Assembly (NCBI GenBank): GCA_035532535.1
Contig: DATKQT010000005.1
Location: 1 to 20,215, forward strand
Origin: Palsa-739 sp035532535
GTDB taxonomy: Bacteria; Actinomycetota; Thermoleophilia; Gaiellales; Gaiellaceae
Direction of reading: 5' to 3'
Length of the DNA stretch: 20,215 bases
Position numbers and translations under genes: made by a program. This document shows positions 6,398 through 13,597 of this stretch, one piece after another; within the stretch, counting starts at the first letter, position 1; each line of letters starts with the position of its first letter. Under the pieces are notes generated by a model that saw nothing but the letters and a program-made list of their open reading frames with translations, was not told where the DNA came from and did no database searches.

Positions 6398-7396
6398 TTA
6401 GAGCAGCAACTCGGCCATGACCTGCAGCGCTTCCGGCTGCGGTGAGCCGACGATGAGCGTTGTCACGGGCGTTTCCCGCCACGCGGCGAGCCGGTCGGCG
6501 ATGCGCTCCTTCGGCCCGACGAGCGCGACCGCGTCGACGAGCTCGTCCGGCACGGCGGCGATCGCCTCGCGCTGGTGGCCGCCGAGGTACAGCTCCTGGA
6601 TCTCCTCCGCCGCGTCCTCCCAGCCGTACCGCCGGGCGAGCGCGTTGTAGAAGTTCTTCCCCTTCGCGCCCATGCCGCCGAGGTACAGCGCGAGGTGCGG
6701 TTTGAGCGAGTCGCGCAAGGCCTGCACGTCGTCGCCGACGAGGACGTTCGCGGTCGCTGCGATCTCGAAGCCCGGCGGAGGCGTCGGGAACGCGTCCGCG
6801 AACCGCGCGGGGTCGACGAAGATCGGGAGCCACCCGTCCGCGATCTCGTACGCGAGCGCGACGTTGTTCGGGCCGATCGCCGCCAGGTAGATCGGGATGT
6901 CCGCCCGCAGCGGCCGCAGCATGAGCTTCAACGGCTTGCCGAGGCCGGTCGCGCCAGGCCCGTCGTACGGGATGCGGTAGTGCTCGCCCTCGTGCTCGAC
7001 GACGTCGCGCCGCAATGCCGCCCGCACGATCTCGACGTACTCGCGCGTCTTCCCGAGCGGCTTGCCCCACGCCTCGCCGTGCCAGCCTTCCACCACCTGC
7101 GGCCCGGACGTGCCGAGCCCGAGCAGGAAGCGGCCGCCGGACATGAGGTCGAGCGTTGCGGCTGTCATCGCCGTGTTCGCCGGCGTGCGTCCCGGGATCT
7201 GCATGATCGCCGAGCCGACCTTGATGCGGCTCGTGCTCGCCGCCATCCACGCGAGCACCGTCACGGCATCGGTGCCCCACGCCTCCGCCGCCCACACCGA
7301 GTCGTAGCCGAGCCGCTCCGCCTCCTGCACGAGCGGCACGAGCGACGCCGGGTTCGTCCCCGGAGAGGCGTAGCCGATGTTGAGGCCGAGCTTCAT
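6398..7396 (-). CDS. LLM-class (F420-dependent-type) oxidoreductase
   Basis: This 332-residue luciferase-like TIM barrel starts MKLGLNIGYASPG at the ATG at 7396. Family hallmarks are EAERLGYDSVWAAEAWGTDAV (25-45), IKVGSAIMQIPGRTPANTAM (58-77), DLMSGGRFLLGLGTSGPQVVEGWHG (83-107) and IPIYLAAIGPNNVALAYEIADGWLP (167-191). The set matches the actinobacterial LLM F420-dependent group (hydride transfer using reduced F420; some relatives use FMN). The substrate cannot be predicted. The C-terminal part (VALVGPKERIADRLAAW, 290-306) is also typical. The coding frame stays open upstream to 9814, but that is antisense to the helicase gene. A TAGAGT hexamer lies 10 nt before the ATG with no ribosome-binding site. 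RecD2 follows downstream on the same strand. Confidence 0.9.
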   Translation of the reverse strand: MKLGLNIGYASPGTNPASLVPLVQEAERLGYDSVWAAEAWGTDAVTVLAWMAASTSRIKVGSAIMQIPGRTPANTAMTAATLDLMSGGRFLLGLGTSGPQVVEGWHGEAWGKPLGKTREYVEIVRAALRRDVVEHEGEHYRIPYDGPGATGLGKPLKLMLRPLRADIPIYLAAIGPNNVALAYEIADGWLPIFVDPARFADAFPTPPPGFEIAATANVLVGDDVQALRDSLKPHLALYLGGMGAKGKNFYNALARRYGWEDAAEEIQELYLGGHQREAIAAVPDELVDAVALVGPKERIADRLAAWRETPVTTLIVGSPQPEALQVMAELLL

Positions 7397-7402
7397 TAGG
7401 CT
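7397..7402 (+). promoter_or_regulatory. Candidate leaderless -10 element (TAGGCT) for the HelD-like gene
   Basis: TAGGCT fits TANNNT and ends 9 nt before the ATG at 7412. It falls inside the 15-nt gap between the divergent LLM and HelD-like start codons. No Shine-Dalgarno sequence is present for the downstream gene. Confidence 0.4.
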
Positions 7403-7406
7403 GACG

Positions 7407-7412
7407 ACTCTA
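7407..7412 (-). promoter_or_regulatory. Candidate leaderless -10 element (TAGAGT) for the LLM gene
   Basis: On the minus strand TAGAGT fits TANNNT and is followed by 10 nt before the ATG at 7396. It overlaps the first base of the opposite gene's start codon. Together with TAGGCT on the other strand it forms a back-to-back pair within the same 16 bases. Confidence 0.35.
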
Positions 7413-9352
7413 TGCCGCATCCCGAGCTTGCAGCGGAACAGGCCTACGTCGACAACGCGTACGCGCAGCTCGAGAAGATGCGTGAGACCCTCGCCGGCGT
7501 GCAGGACCGGATGGCGACCGAGTTCGCCGCCATTGCCATGGAGGCGTGGCTCAAGCGCCGCCACACGACGTTCCAGGACGCCGAGCGCGGCCTCTGCTTC
7601 GGCCGGCTGACGCTGGACGCGACGCTGCGCCCGCTCTACGTCGGCCGCCGCTGGGTGCACGACGACGCGCACGAGGCGCTCGTCGTCAACTGGCAGGCGC
7701 CGGCAGCGCGCCCGTTCTACACGGCGACGCCGAGCGAGCCGCAACGGGTGACACAGCGCCGCCGCTTCCGTACGGAAGGCCGGCGGCTCGTCGACATCTC
7801 CGACGAGTCGCTCGACGGATCCGCCGTCGAGGGCGCAACCGTGAGCGACTTCCTGCTCGAGGAGCTCGACCGGCGGCGCGAGGGACGGATGCGGGACATC
7901 GTTGCCACCATCCAGTCCGACCAGTACCGGCTCATCACCGCGGAGCCGGAGGGCGCACTCGTCGTCCAGGGCGGTCCAGGTACGGGCAAGACCGCGGTCG
8001 GGCTCCACCGCGCGTCGTGGCTCCTCTTCACGCACCGCGAGCAGCTCCGCCGCGTGCTCGTCGTCGGGCCGAACCCGACGTTCATGGACTACGTCTCGCA
8101 CGTCCTCCCTGCACTGGGCGAGGAGGCGGTCGAGCAGCGCGCCGTCACCGAGATGCTCGACGGGATCGTCGTCGAGCGCGAGGACCCGGCCGACGTGGCC
8201 GCGCTCAAGGCCGACCCGCGGCTGAGCGACGTCGTGCAGCGCGCGGTCGAGCTGTCCGTGCGCCCGGCGCCTGAAGAGCTCGTGCTGTACGCAGACGGCG
8301 TGTTCGTGTCCGTCAAGGAGCGCGACGTGCGCGAGCTCCTCGACGCGGCGCTCGAGGCCGGTCTGGCACTCGGACCTGCGCGAGAGCGGTTCCGCATGAC
8401 GCTTCTCCGCCGCTTCTACGAGCGCTACGGCGAGCTGCTCGGCCCACGGGCGCTGAGCACCTTCGACGATCTCGAGCGTGCACTGCGGCGGAACGGCTTC
8501 CTCACGAAGTACCTCGACCGCGTGCTGCCGCTGCCCCGGGCGGAGAAGGTCGTCGCACGCTTGCTCACCTCGTCTTCGGCGCTCGCAGAGACGGCCGAAG
8601 GTCTGCTCGACCGCGACGAGCAGCGGCTGCTCTTGCGCGACCGCCCGCGACGCGCCTCGGAGCTGCGCTGGAGCGACCACGACCTGCCGCTGCTGGACGT
8701 CGCGCGCACGCTGATCGAAGGACCTGCGCGCACGTACGGCCATGTGATCGTGGACGAGGCGCAGGATCTGTCGCCGATGCAGCTCCTCATGGTCTCGCGC
8801 CGCACGATCGACGGCTCGCTGACGATGCTCGGCGACGTCGCGCAGGCGACCGGCCCGGTCACGTACGGCCGCTGGCAGGAGCTCGAGCCGTACTTGCCCG
8901 AGGACGTCGACGTGCGGATCGAGGAGCTCCGTCATGCCTACCGCGTTCCGGCCGAGATCATGGACCTCGCGCTGCCGCTGCTCGAACGGATCGCGCCCGA
9001 CGTCGAGCCACCGCTCGCGTACCGGCAGGGCGGCGCGCCGCCGAAGCTCGTTCTCGTCCCCGAGGGGGAGTTGCTCCAAGCCGCCGCGCGCGAGGCCGCG
9101 GCGTTCGACGACGGCCTGCTCGCCATCATCGGTCCCCGGTCGCTGGTCGAGTCGAATGTGATGGAGGACGTCTTTCTCCTCACGCCGCGCGAGGCGAAGG
9201 GCCTCGAGTTCGACCACGTCGTCGTGGTCGAGCCCGCGCTCATCGCGGAGGAAGGCGGTGAGCGCGGTCTGCGCGAGCTCTATGTTGCGCTTACGCGGCC
9301 GACGAAGACATTGGTTGTCGTGTTCTCGCGGGAAGGGGATGGATGGGCATGA
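7412..9352 (+). CDS. HelD-like UvrD-family helicase (RNA polymerase recycling factor type)
   Basis: This 646-residue superfamily 1A ATPase has the layout of actinobacterial HelD. An N-terminal helical arm (ELAAEQAYVDNAYAQLEKMR, 5-24) is followed by a small strand-rich region (RPLYVGRRWVHD, 73-84; NWQAPAARPFY, 93-103). The motor then has Walker A GGPGTGKTA (187-195), Walker B VDEAQDL (447-453), motif III GDVAQAT (474-480), TPREAKGLEFDHVVVVEP (591-608) and YVALTRPTK (624-632). The NWQAP segment and the insertion between the two motor halves (about 230-430) set it apart from UvrD/PcrA. Characterised HelD proteins bind RNA polymerase and release it from stalled or inactive complexes. The gene diverges from the LLM oxidoreductase across 15 nt and is probably leaderless. 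Confidence 0.87.
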   Translation: MPHPELAAEQAYVDNAYAQLEKMRETLAGVQDRMATEFAAIAMEAWLKRRHTTFQDAERGLCFGRLTLDATLRPLYVGRRWVHDDAHEALVVNWQAPAARPFYTATPSEPQRVTQRRRFRTEGRRLVDISDESLDGSAVEGATVSDFLLEELDRRREGRMRDIVATIQSDQYRLITAEPEGALVVQGGPGTGKTAVGLHRASWLLFTHREQLRRVLVVGPNPTFMDYVSHVLPALGEEAVEQRAVTEMLDGIVVEREDPADVAALKADPRLSDVVQRAVELSVRPAPEELVLYADGVFVSVKERDVRELLDAALEAGLALGPARERFRMTLLRRFYERYGELLGPRALSTFDDLERALRRNGFLTKYLDRVLPLPRAEKVVARLLTSSSALAETAEGLLDRDEQRLLLRDRPRRASELRWSDHDLPLLDVARTLIEGPARTYGHVIVDEAQDLSPMQLLMVSRRTIDGSLTMLGDVAQATGPVTYGRWQELEPYLPEDVDVRIEELRHAYRVPAEIMDLALPLLERIAPDVEPPLAYRQGGAPPKLVLVPEGELLQAAAREAAAFDDGLLAIIGPRSLVESNVMEDVFLLTPREAKGLEFDHVVVVEPALIAEEGGERGLRELYVALTRPTKTLVVVFSREGDGWA

Positions 9353-9440
9353 CCGCCAACCTCTCGCCAGTGGGTCCGCGGGAGTTCGCTGTCGTCGGAG
9401 GGGCGACGTCGACACGCGTCGGCGCTCGTGGGTTGAAGGC

Positions 9441-9878
9441 ATGAAGTACTGGGAGGACTTCGAGGTCGGGGCGGAGACGATCCACGGCGAGCACGAGATC
9501 ACCGCCGACGAGATCGTCCGCTTCGCGAAGGAGTTCGACCCGCAGCCGTTCCACACCGACCCCGACATCGAGGGGCCGTTCGGCGGGCTGATCGCGAGCG
9601 GCTGGCACACCGCGTCGCTGTACATGGGCATGTTCGTGCGCAACGTCCTGCTCGACAGCGCGAGCATGGGCTCCCCCGGCGTCGAGGAGCTGCGGTGGCT
9701 CGTGCCCGTGCGCCCCGGCGACGTGCTCACCGGACGCAGCCGCGTCGTCGACGCTTGGCCGAGCGAGCGCGATCCCGGGCGTGGCACGATCATCGGAGAG
9801 CACGAGCTCGTCAATCAACGGGGGGAGATCGTCATGCGCATGCGCGCCAGAGGATTCATCGCCCGGAGGCCCGCGTGA
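9441..9878 (+). CDS. MaoC-like hot-dog-fold hydratase/dehydratase
   Basis: This 145-residue protein shows the (R)-specific enoyl hydratase (MaoC-like) signature. FAKEFDPQPFHTDP (28-41) carries the catalytic Asp33 and His38 in the D-x4-H arrangement, followed by GPFGGLIASGWHTASL (45-60) and a strand-rich second half (EELRWLVPVRPGDVLTG, 82-98). The family adds or removes water across enoyl-CoA or similar double bonds and usually works as a dimer. The ATG at 9441 starts MKYWEDFEVGAE, the standard family opening. Longer in-frame sequence upstream is Arg-rich and non-coding in character. No canonical ribosome-binding site stands out in the 88 nt before it. The downstream aldo/keto reductase starts inside its stop codon, so the two are coupled. 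Confidence 0.9.
   Translation: MKYWEDFEVGAETIHGEHEITADEIVRFAKEFDPQPFHTDPDIEGPFGGLIASGWHTASLYMGMFVRNVLLDSASMGSPGVEELRWLVPVRPGDVLTGRSRVVDAWPSERDPGRGTIIGEHELVNQRGEIVMRMRARGFIARRPA
9864..9868 (+). promoter_or_regulatory. Shine-Dalgarno GGAGG for the aldo/keto reductase
   Basis: GGAGG lies 6 nt before the GTG at 9875, inside the end of the MaoC-like gene. It decides the reductase start, which overlaps the preceding stop as GTGA. Confidence 0.75.
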
Positions 9879-10786
9879 GGACGCGGTCGCTCGGGGCGGA
9901 AGGGCCCGAGGTCTCCGTCGTCGGGCTCGGCACGAACAACTTCGGCGGCCGGATCGACTACGAGCAGTCGAAGGCCGTGGTCGACGAGGCGATCGAGCAG
10001 GGCATCACGCTCTTCGACACGGCGGACATCTATTCGCAGGGCACGAGCGAGGAGTTCATCGGCCGCGCGCTCGAAGGGCGGCGCGACGCGGTCCTCGTTG
10101 CGACGAAGTTCGGGAAGCCGATGGACGCGAACCCGTCCGAGTCGCGCGGCTCGCGTGAGTACATCCGCTGGGCGGTGGAGGAATCGCTGCGCAGGCTCCG
10201 CACCGACGTGATCGACGTCTACCAGATGCACGAGCCGGATCCTTCCACGCCGATCGAGGAGACGCTCGGCGCGCTCGACGAGCTCGTGCACGAGGGCAAA
10301 GTGCGCTGGATCGGTTCGTCGAATTACTCGCCCGCACGGGTCGAGGAGGCGGACACGATCGCGCGCGACCGCGGGCTCACCCGCTTCGTCGCCGCGCAGA
10401 ACGAGCTCAGCCTCGTGAAGCGCGAGGCCGAGGACGAGCTGCTGCCGCTGTGCGATCGCCTCGGCATCGGGATGCTGCCGTACTTCCCGCTCGCGAGCGG
10501 ACTGCTCACCGGCAAGCACACGCCGGGCCAGACGCCGACCGAAGGGCGCCTCGCCGGACGCGAGATTCCCGCCGAGCGCTGGGCACAGGTGGAGGCGTTA
10601 CAGCGGTATGCCGACGAGCGCCGCGTCTCGCTTCTCGACGTCGCCATCGGCGGGCTGCTCGCGATGCCCGCGATCGTGTCGGTGATCGCCGGGGCGACGA
10701 AGCCGGAGCAGGTGCGCGCGAATGTGAGGGCCGGGAACTGGGAGCCGAAGCAGAACGATCTGGCGGCGCTCCGCGCCTTGCGGTAG
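9875..10786 (+). CDS. Aldo/keto reductase
   Basis: This 303-residue (alpha/beta)8 NADPH-dependent reductase has all four catalytic residues: Asp48 and Tyr53 in LFDTADIYSQG (46-56), Lys78 in VATKFG (75-80) and His119 in VYQMHEPDP (115-123). Later motifs, WIGSSNY (145-151), AAQNELSLVKR (173-183) and IAGATKPEQVRANVRAGNW (271-289), form the cofactor-binding end. It resembles the YajO/Tas-like group that reduces aldehydes and ketones; the specific substrate is unknown. The GTG start has a strong GGAGG at 6 nt and overlaps the MaoC-like stop by 4 nt, so they form an operon. Its 3' end overlaps the likely start of the GNAT gene by 49 nt. Confidence 0.92.
   Translation: MRTRSLGAEGPEVSVVGLGTNNFGGRIDYEQSKAVVDEAIEQGITLFDTADIYSQGTSEEFIGRALEGRRDAVLVATKFGKPMDANPSESRGSREYIRWAVEESLRRLRTDVIDVYQMHEPDPSTPIEETLGALDELVHEGKVRWIGSSNYSPARVEEADTIARDRGLTRFVAAQNELSLVKREAEDELLPLCDRLGIGMLPYFPLASGLLTGKHTPGQTPTEGRLAGREIPAERWAQVEALQRYADERRVSLLDVAIGGLLAMPAIVSVIAGATKPEQVRANVRAGNWEPKQNDLAALRALR
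10726..10730 (+). promoter_or_regulatory. Shine-Dalgarno-like GAGGG ahead of a CTG codon
   Basis: GAGGG lies 7 nt before the CTG at 10738, in frame with the GNAT acetyltransferase. No ATG, GTG or TTG exists in this frame for over 280 nt upstream. It makes a non-standard CTG start plausible. Confidence 0.35.
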
Positions 10787-11202
10787 CGGACGACCTGGAA
10801 GCCGTCCGCGAGCTCTTCCGCGAGTACGCGGGGAGCCTCGAGGAGCACAAGCCGTACCTCGTCGGCTTCGACGAGGAGGTTGAAGCACTTCCGGCCGGCT
10901 ACGACTTCATCCTCGTCGCAGACGGCGCCGGGTGCGTTGCGGTCCGGCGGCTGGACCGGGGCGCGTGCGAGATGAAGCGGCTCTACGTCCGTCCGGCGGC
11001 GCGTGGCACCGGCGCCGGGCGCGCGCTTGCACTGACGGCGATCGAGCACGCACGGGAGCGGGGATACGCCGTCATGCGCCTCGACACGCTGCCGTTCATG
11101 GCTGAGGCGGGCTCGCTGTACCGGTCGCTCGGCTTCGTCGAGGTCGACCGTTACAACGACAACCCGGCGCCGGGCGTGCGGTTCATGGAGCTGCGGCTCT
11201 GA
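10738..11202 (+). CDS. GNAT-family N-acetyltransferase with no canonical start
   Basis: The protein reads as a complete GNAT domain. The first strand and helix (PRLAVADDLEAVRELFREYA) are followed by CVAVRRLDRGACEMKRLYV (66-84), the acetyl-CoA loop RPAARGTGAG (85-94) and SLYRSLGFVEVDRYN (126-140). It should transfer an acetyl group from acetyl-CoA to an unknown amine. The fold begins while the aldo/keto reductase is still being read in another frame. In the GNAT frame there is no ATG, GTG or TTG between the ATG at 10450, far too early, and the domain. I placed the start at a CTG with a well-spaced GAGGG, giving 154 residues. Alternatives are a one-base indel in the sequence or a frameshift fusion to the reductase. 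Its last 20 nt overlap the flippase gene. Confidence 0.75.
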   Translation: MGAEAERSGGAPRLAVADDLEAVRELFREYAGSLEEHKPYLVGFDEEVEALPAGYDFILVADGAGCVAVRRLDRGACEMKRLYVRPAARGTGAGRALALTAIEHARERGYAVMRLDTLPFMAEAGSLYRSLGFVEVDRYNDNPAPGVRFMELRL

Positions 11203-12625
11203 GGACCCCGAAGATTCGCTTCCGCTCGGCCGGCAGGTAGAAGCCGAGCAGCGCGAGCACGATCGGGTACGCGAGCACGAGCAGGAAGGACGGCGCGAGC
11301 GCGAGATGCAACACGCGCGCGATGACCGTGAGAGCGACGCCCGCGCCGACGGCGGTGACGACCCGCCGCCACTGGTAGCTCACCGGGTAGACGTGCTGCG
11401 CGTACAACGTCATGCCGATGAAAAGCACGACGTAGGCCGCGGCGGTGGATATGGCGGCGCCGACCATCCCGTACGCCGGGATGAGCCAGAAGTTCAGTCC
11501 GACGTTGACGAGCGCGCCCACGCCCGTCACGACCCAGTTGAGCTGCGTCCGCCGCGCCCGCCCGCTGCCGATCGCGAGGACGGTGTAACCCGCGTACACC
11601 GCTCCGGCAAACGCGAGCAGCGCGATCCCCTTCTCCGCACGGAAGTAGCTGTGGCGAGACGTGAGCAAGTGCACCCACCAGGGTGCGAGTGCACCGAGTG
11701 CCAGCGCGACCCAGGACGCGAACGCGAGCAGATACGTGAGCACGAAGGCATACGTGCGGCGCGCATCGCGGTCGTCTTCGATCGAGTACGCGAATGCGGG
11801 CCACGCCGTTCTGAACGCGACCATGACGAACGTGAGGATGGACGAGATCTTGATTGCCACCGAGTACACGCCGACCTCGGCGAGATTCTTGTACCAGACG
11901 ATGAACTCGCGGTCGATGAAGTTGATCGCCCACAACGCGAGCGCCGACGGGACGAGCGGCATGCCGAAGTGCTGCATCTTGCGGAAGAGGCTGCGGTCGA
12001 ACTCGAGCCCGATCTGCTCGCTGCGATACGCGACGAGCACGACGTATACGGCGAGTGTCCCCGTGAAGTTGCCGACAACGAGGCCGACTGCGCCCCAGTG
12101 GAAGACGGCGACGAAAAGCACCATCGCGGCGACCGTGATGAGGACGTTCGCGACGCTTGCGATCGCGTAGGCGGTCGAGCGCTCCTCGACGCGGAAGAGC
12201 GCGGTCAGCTGCTGGTAGTTCGTCTGCGCCCAGAGCCCGACAGCGCCTGCGCGCACGAGCGTGGCGTGGTCGGAGTGGAGGATCAGATGGCTGACGGGGC
12301 CGGCGAACACGAGGCCGATCGCGAGCCCGAGCGTCGACATCGCCATCGTGAACCAGAAGGAGGTGCGAACGACCGTGAGCTTCTCCGGGGGCTCCTTGGC
12401 GTCGAAGTAGAAGCGGAAGAAGGCGCTCGAGATCCCGAGCTGGAGGACGATCGCGAGCACGGCGGTGAGCGCCGTGACCGTCTCCACCTGGCCGTACGAG
12501 TTCGGCGGCAGGTAGTGCGTGTACAGCGGCAGGAGGACGGTCGCGAGGATGCGCGACACGAGCCCGCCGAGGCCGTAGATCGCCGAATGGCGGCCGAGCC
12601 GCTTGAGCTCGTGCCCGAGTCTCAC
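11183..12625 (-). CDS. Wzx-type polysaccharide flippase (MOP/MATE-like superfamily)
   Basis: This 480-residue polytopic membrane protein has about 12-14 hydrophobic segments. It starts with the family-like RHSAIYGLGGLVSRILATVLLPLYTHYLPPNSYGQV (12-47). FFRFYFDAKEP (69-79) is a cytoplasmic loop, and FGMPLVPSALALWAINFIDREFI (220-242) marks the start of the second half, as in oligosaccharide flippases (RfbX/Wzx). It would flip lipid-linked glycan units from the inner to the outer face of the membrane. The GTG at 12625 overlaps the glycosyltransferase stop by 4 nt (GTGA on the minus strand). It is the last gene of the minus-strand glycan series and overlaps the convergent GNAT gene by 20 nt, so no terminator fits between them. 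Confidence 0.88.
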   Translation of the reverse strand: MRLGHELKRLGRHSAIYGLGGLVSRILATVLLPLYTHYLPPNSYGQVETVTALTAVLAIVLQLGISSAFFRFYFDAKEPPEKLTVVRTSFWFTMAMSTLGLAIGLVFAGPVSHLILHSDHATLVRAGAVGLWAQTNYQQLTALFRVEERSTAYAIASVANVLITVAAMVLFVAVFHWGAVGLVVGNFTGTLAVYVVLVAYRSEQIGLEFDRSLFRKMQHFGMPLVPSALALWAINFIDREFIVWYKNLAEVGVYSVAIKISSILTFVMVAFRTAWPAFAYSIEDDRDARRTYAFVLTYLLAFASWVALALGALAPWWVHLLTSRHSYFRAEKGIALLAFAGAVYAGYTVLAIGSGRARRTQLNWVVTGVGALVNVGLNFWLIPAYGMVGAAISTAAAYVVLFIGMTLYAQHVYPVSYQWRRVVTAVGAGVALTVIARVLHLALAPSFLLVLAYPIVLALLGFYLPAERKRIFGVLRAAAP

Positions 12626-13572
12626 CGGAGGCCAGCGTAGAGGTCGAGCAGACGTTGTCCGACGGCCGAGAGGTCGTGGACTTGCTCGACGTACGCCCGG
12701 CTGGCAGCTCCGATGCGGCGCAGCTCGTCGGGCGAGGCGACGAGCTCGCGTAGCACATCGGTGAGCGTTTCCTTCGTCGCGTGCACGATCGGCACCTCGA
12801 GCCCGAAGGCCTCCTCGGTGCGGCGGATCGCCTCCTCGTGCAGGAACGCGACCACCGGCTTGCCGAGCGCCATCGCCTCGATCGCGAACATGCCGTACCA
12901 GCCGGCGTTCAGCTGGTCGACGACGAGGTCGGCGGCGCGGTAGCGCTCGAACGCTGCGCGGTGGTCGACGCCTTCGACGAGCTCGAGGTTCAGGCCGAGC
13001 TCTTCGGCGGCGGCGACGACCTCCTCCGTGCCCTTGCGCGACCGCGACGAGGGGGCATGCAGGACGACGGGGTGCTCGCTGTCGGATGGCGGCGCCGGCT
13101 CGATCGCGGCAACGTCGATGCCGGGCGGGATGACGTGCGCATCGGGGAGCCACTGCGCGGCGTCGTACGAGCCGATGACGATCGCGCCGGCGCGCCGCGC
13201 CCACTTGAGATCTTCGGGCGGCCGTCCGCGGATGTCCGAACCGAGGAAATGCATCACCGACGGCTTCCGCATCGCGTACAGGAGCGGGAACTGCAGCGAC
13301 TTCGGGACGAGCGTGAGCCCGAAATAGAAGTGGAAGATGTCCGTCTTCGGCGCGAGCTGCGCGAACGCCTGCCACTGCGTCCGCTGCTGCCGGATGAGTC
13401 CGCCCCGGCGCTCGAGGTCGATGTCCGCCTCGGGGTGCAGCCGGTAGCGGTTGAAGACGACGAGGCGTGCGTCGACGCCGCGCGCGCGGAGCGCCTGGAC
13501 GTTCGCCCACGGGATCCCGGCCGTGTTGACCGGGCAGTGCGTGACCCGAAGCGGCCGTTCCACCCCTGTCAC
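12622..13572 (-). CDS. GT-B-fold glycosyltransferase (GT4-like)
   Basis: This 316-residue protein has two Rossmann halves. The N-terminal half has a glycine-containing opening (PVNTAGIPWANVQALRARG, 14-32), FHFYFG (80-85) and HFLGSDIRG (108-116). The hinge GSYDAAQWLPDAHVIPPGID (134-153) leads into the donor half, LHAPSSRSRKGTEEV (171-185) and YGMFAIEAMALGKPVVAF (226-243), where Glu232 is the nucleotide-sugar-binding residue of the EX7E-like region. It would add a sugar to a lipid-linked or nascent glycan in the cytoplasm. It is somewhat short for the family. The GTG at 13572 has GGGGG about 7 nt upstream; a second GTG three codons in is an alternative. It lies 25 nt after the ATP-grasp gene and overlaps the flippase. 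Confidence 0.85.
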   Translation of the reverse strand: MTGVERPLRVTHCPVNTAGIPWANVQALRARGVDARLVVFNRYRLHPEADIDLERRGGLIRQQRTQWQAFAQLAPKTDIFHFYFGLTLVPKSLQFPLLYAMRKPSVMHFLGSDIRGRPPEDLKWARRAGAIVIGSYDAAQWLPDAHVIPPGIDVAAIEPAPPSDSEHPVVLHAPSSRSRKGTEEVVAAAEELGLNLELVEGVDHRAAFERYRAADLVVDQLNAGWYGMFAIEAMALGKPVVAFLHEEAIRRTEEAFGLEVPIVHATKETLTDVLRELVASPDELRRIGAASRAYVEQVHDLSAVGQRLLDLYAGLR

Positions 13573-13597
13573 GGTATCGCCCCCGACCGACGGCGCT

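Noticed and set aside
4536..7295. 919-residue minus-strand open frame across RecD2 and LLM genes
   Set aside because: It is a shifted frame of two well-supported genes and is almost entirely Arg/Ala/Gly/Pro. It has no domain motifs.
9353..9440. Attenuator-like alternative hairpins (CGTCG at 9393 and 9417 both able to pair with CGACG at 9404)
   Set aside because: The stems are only 5 bp, there is no leader peptide or T-run, and such pairs are expected by chance in this GC-rich DNA.
7397..9814. Minus-strand open frame that continues about 800 codons upstream of the LLM oxidoreductase
   Set aside because: It is exactly antisense to the HelD-like helicase, which has full helicase motifs. The antisense translation is rich in Arg, Asp and His with no recognisable domain. 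Long antisense frames are expected at this GC content.
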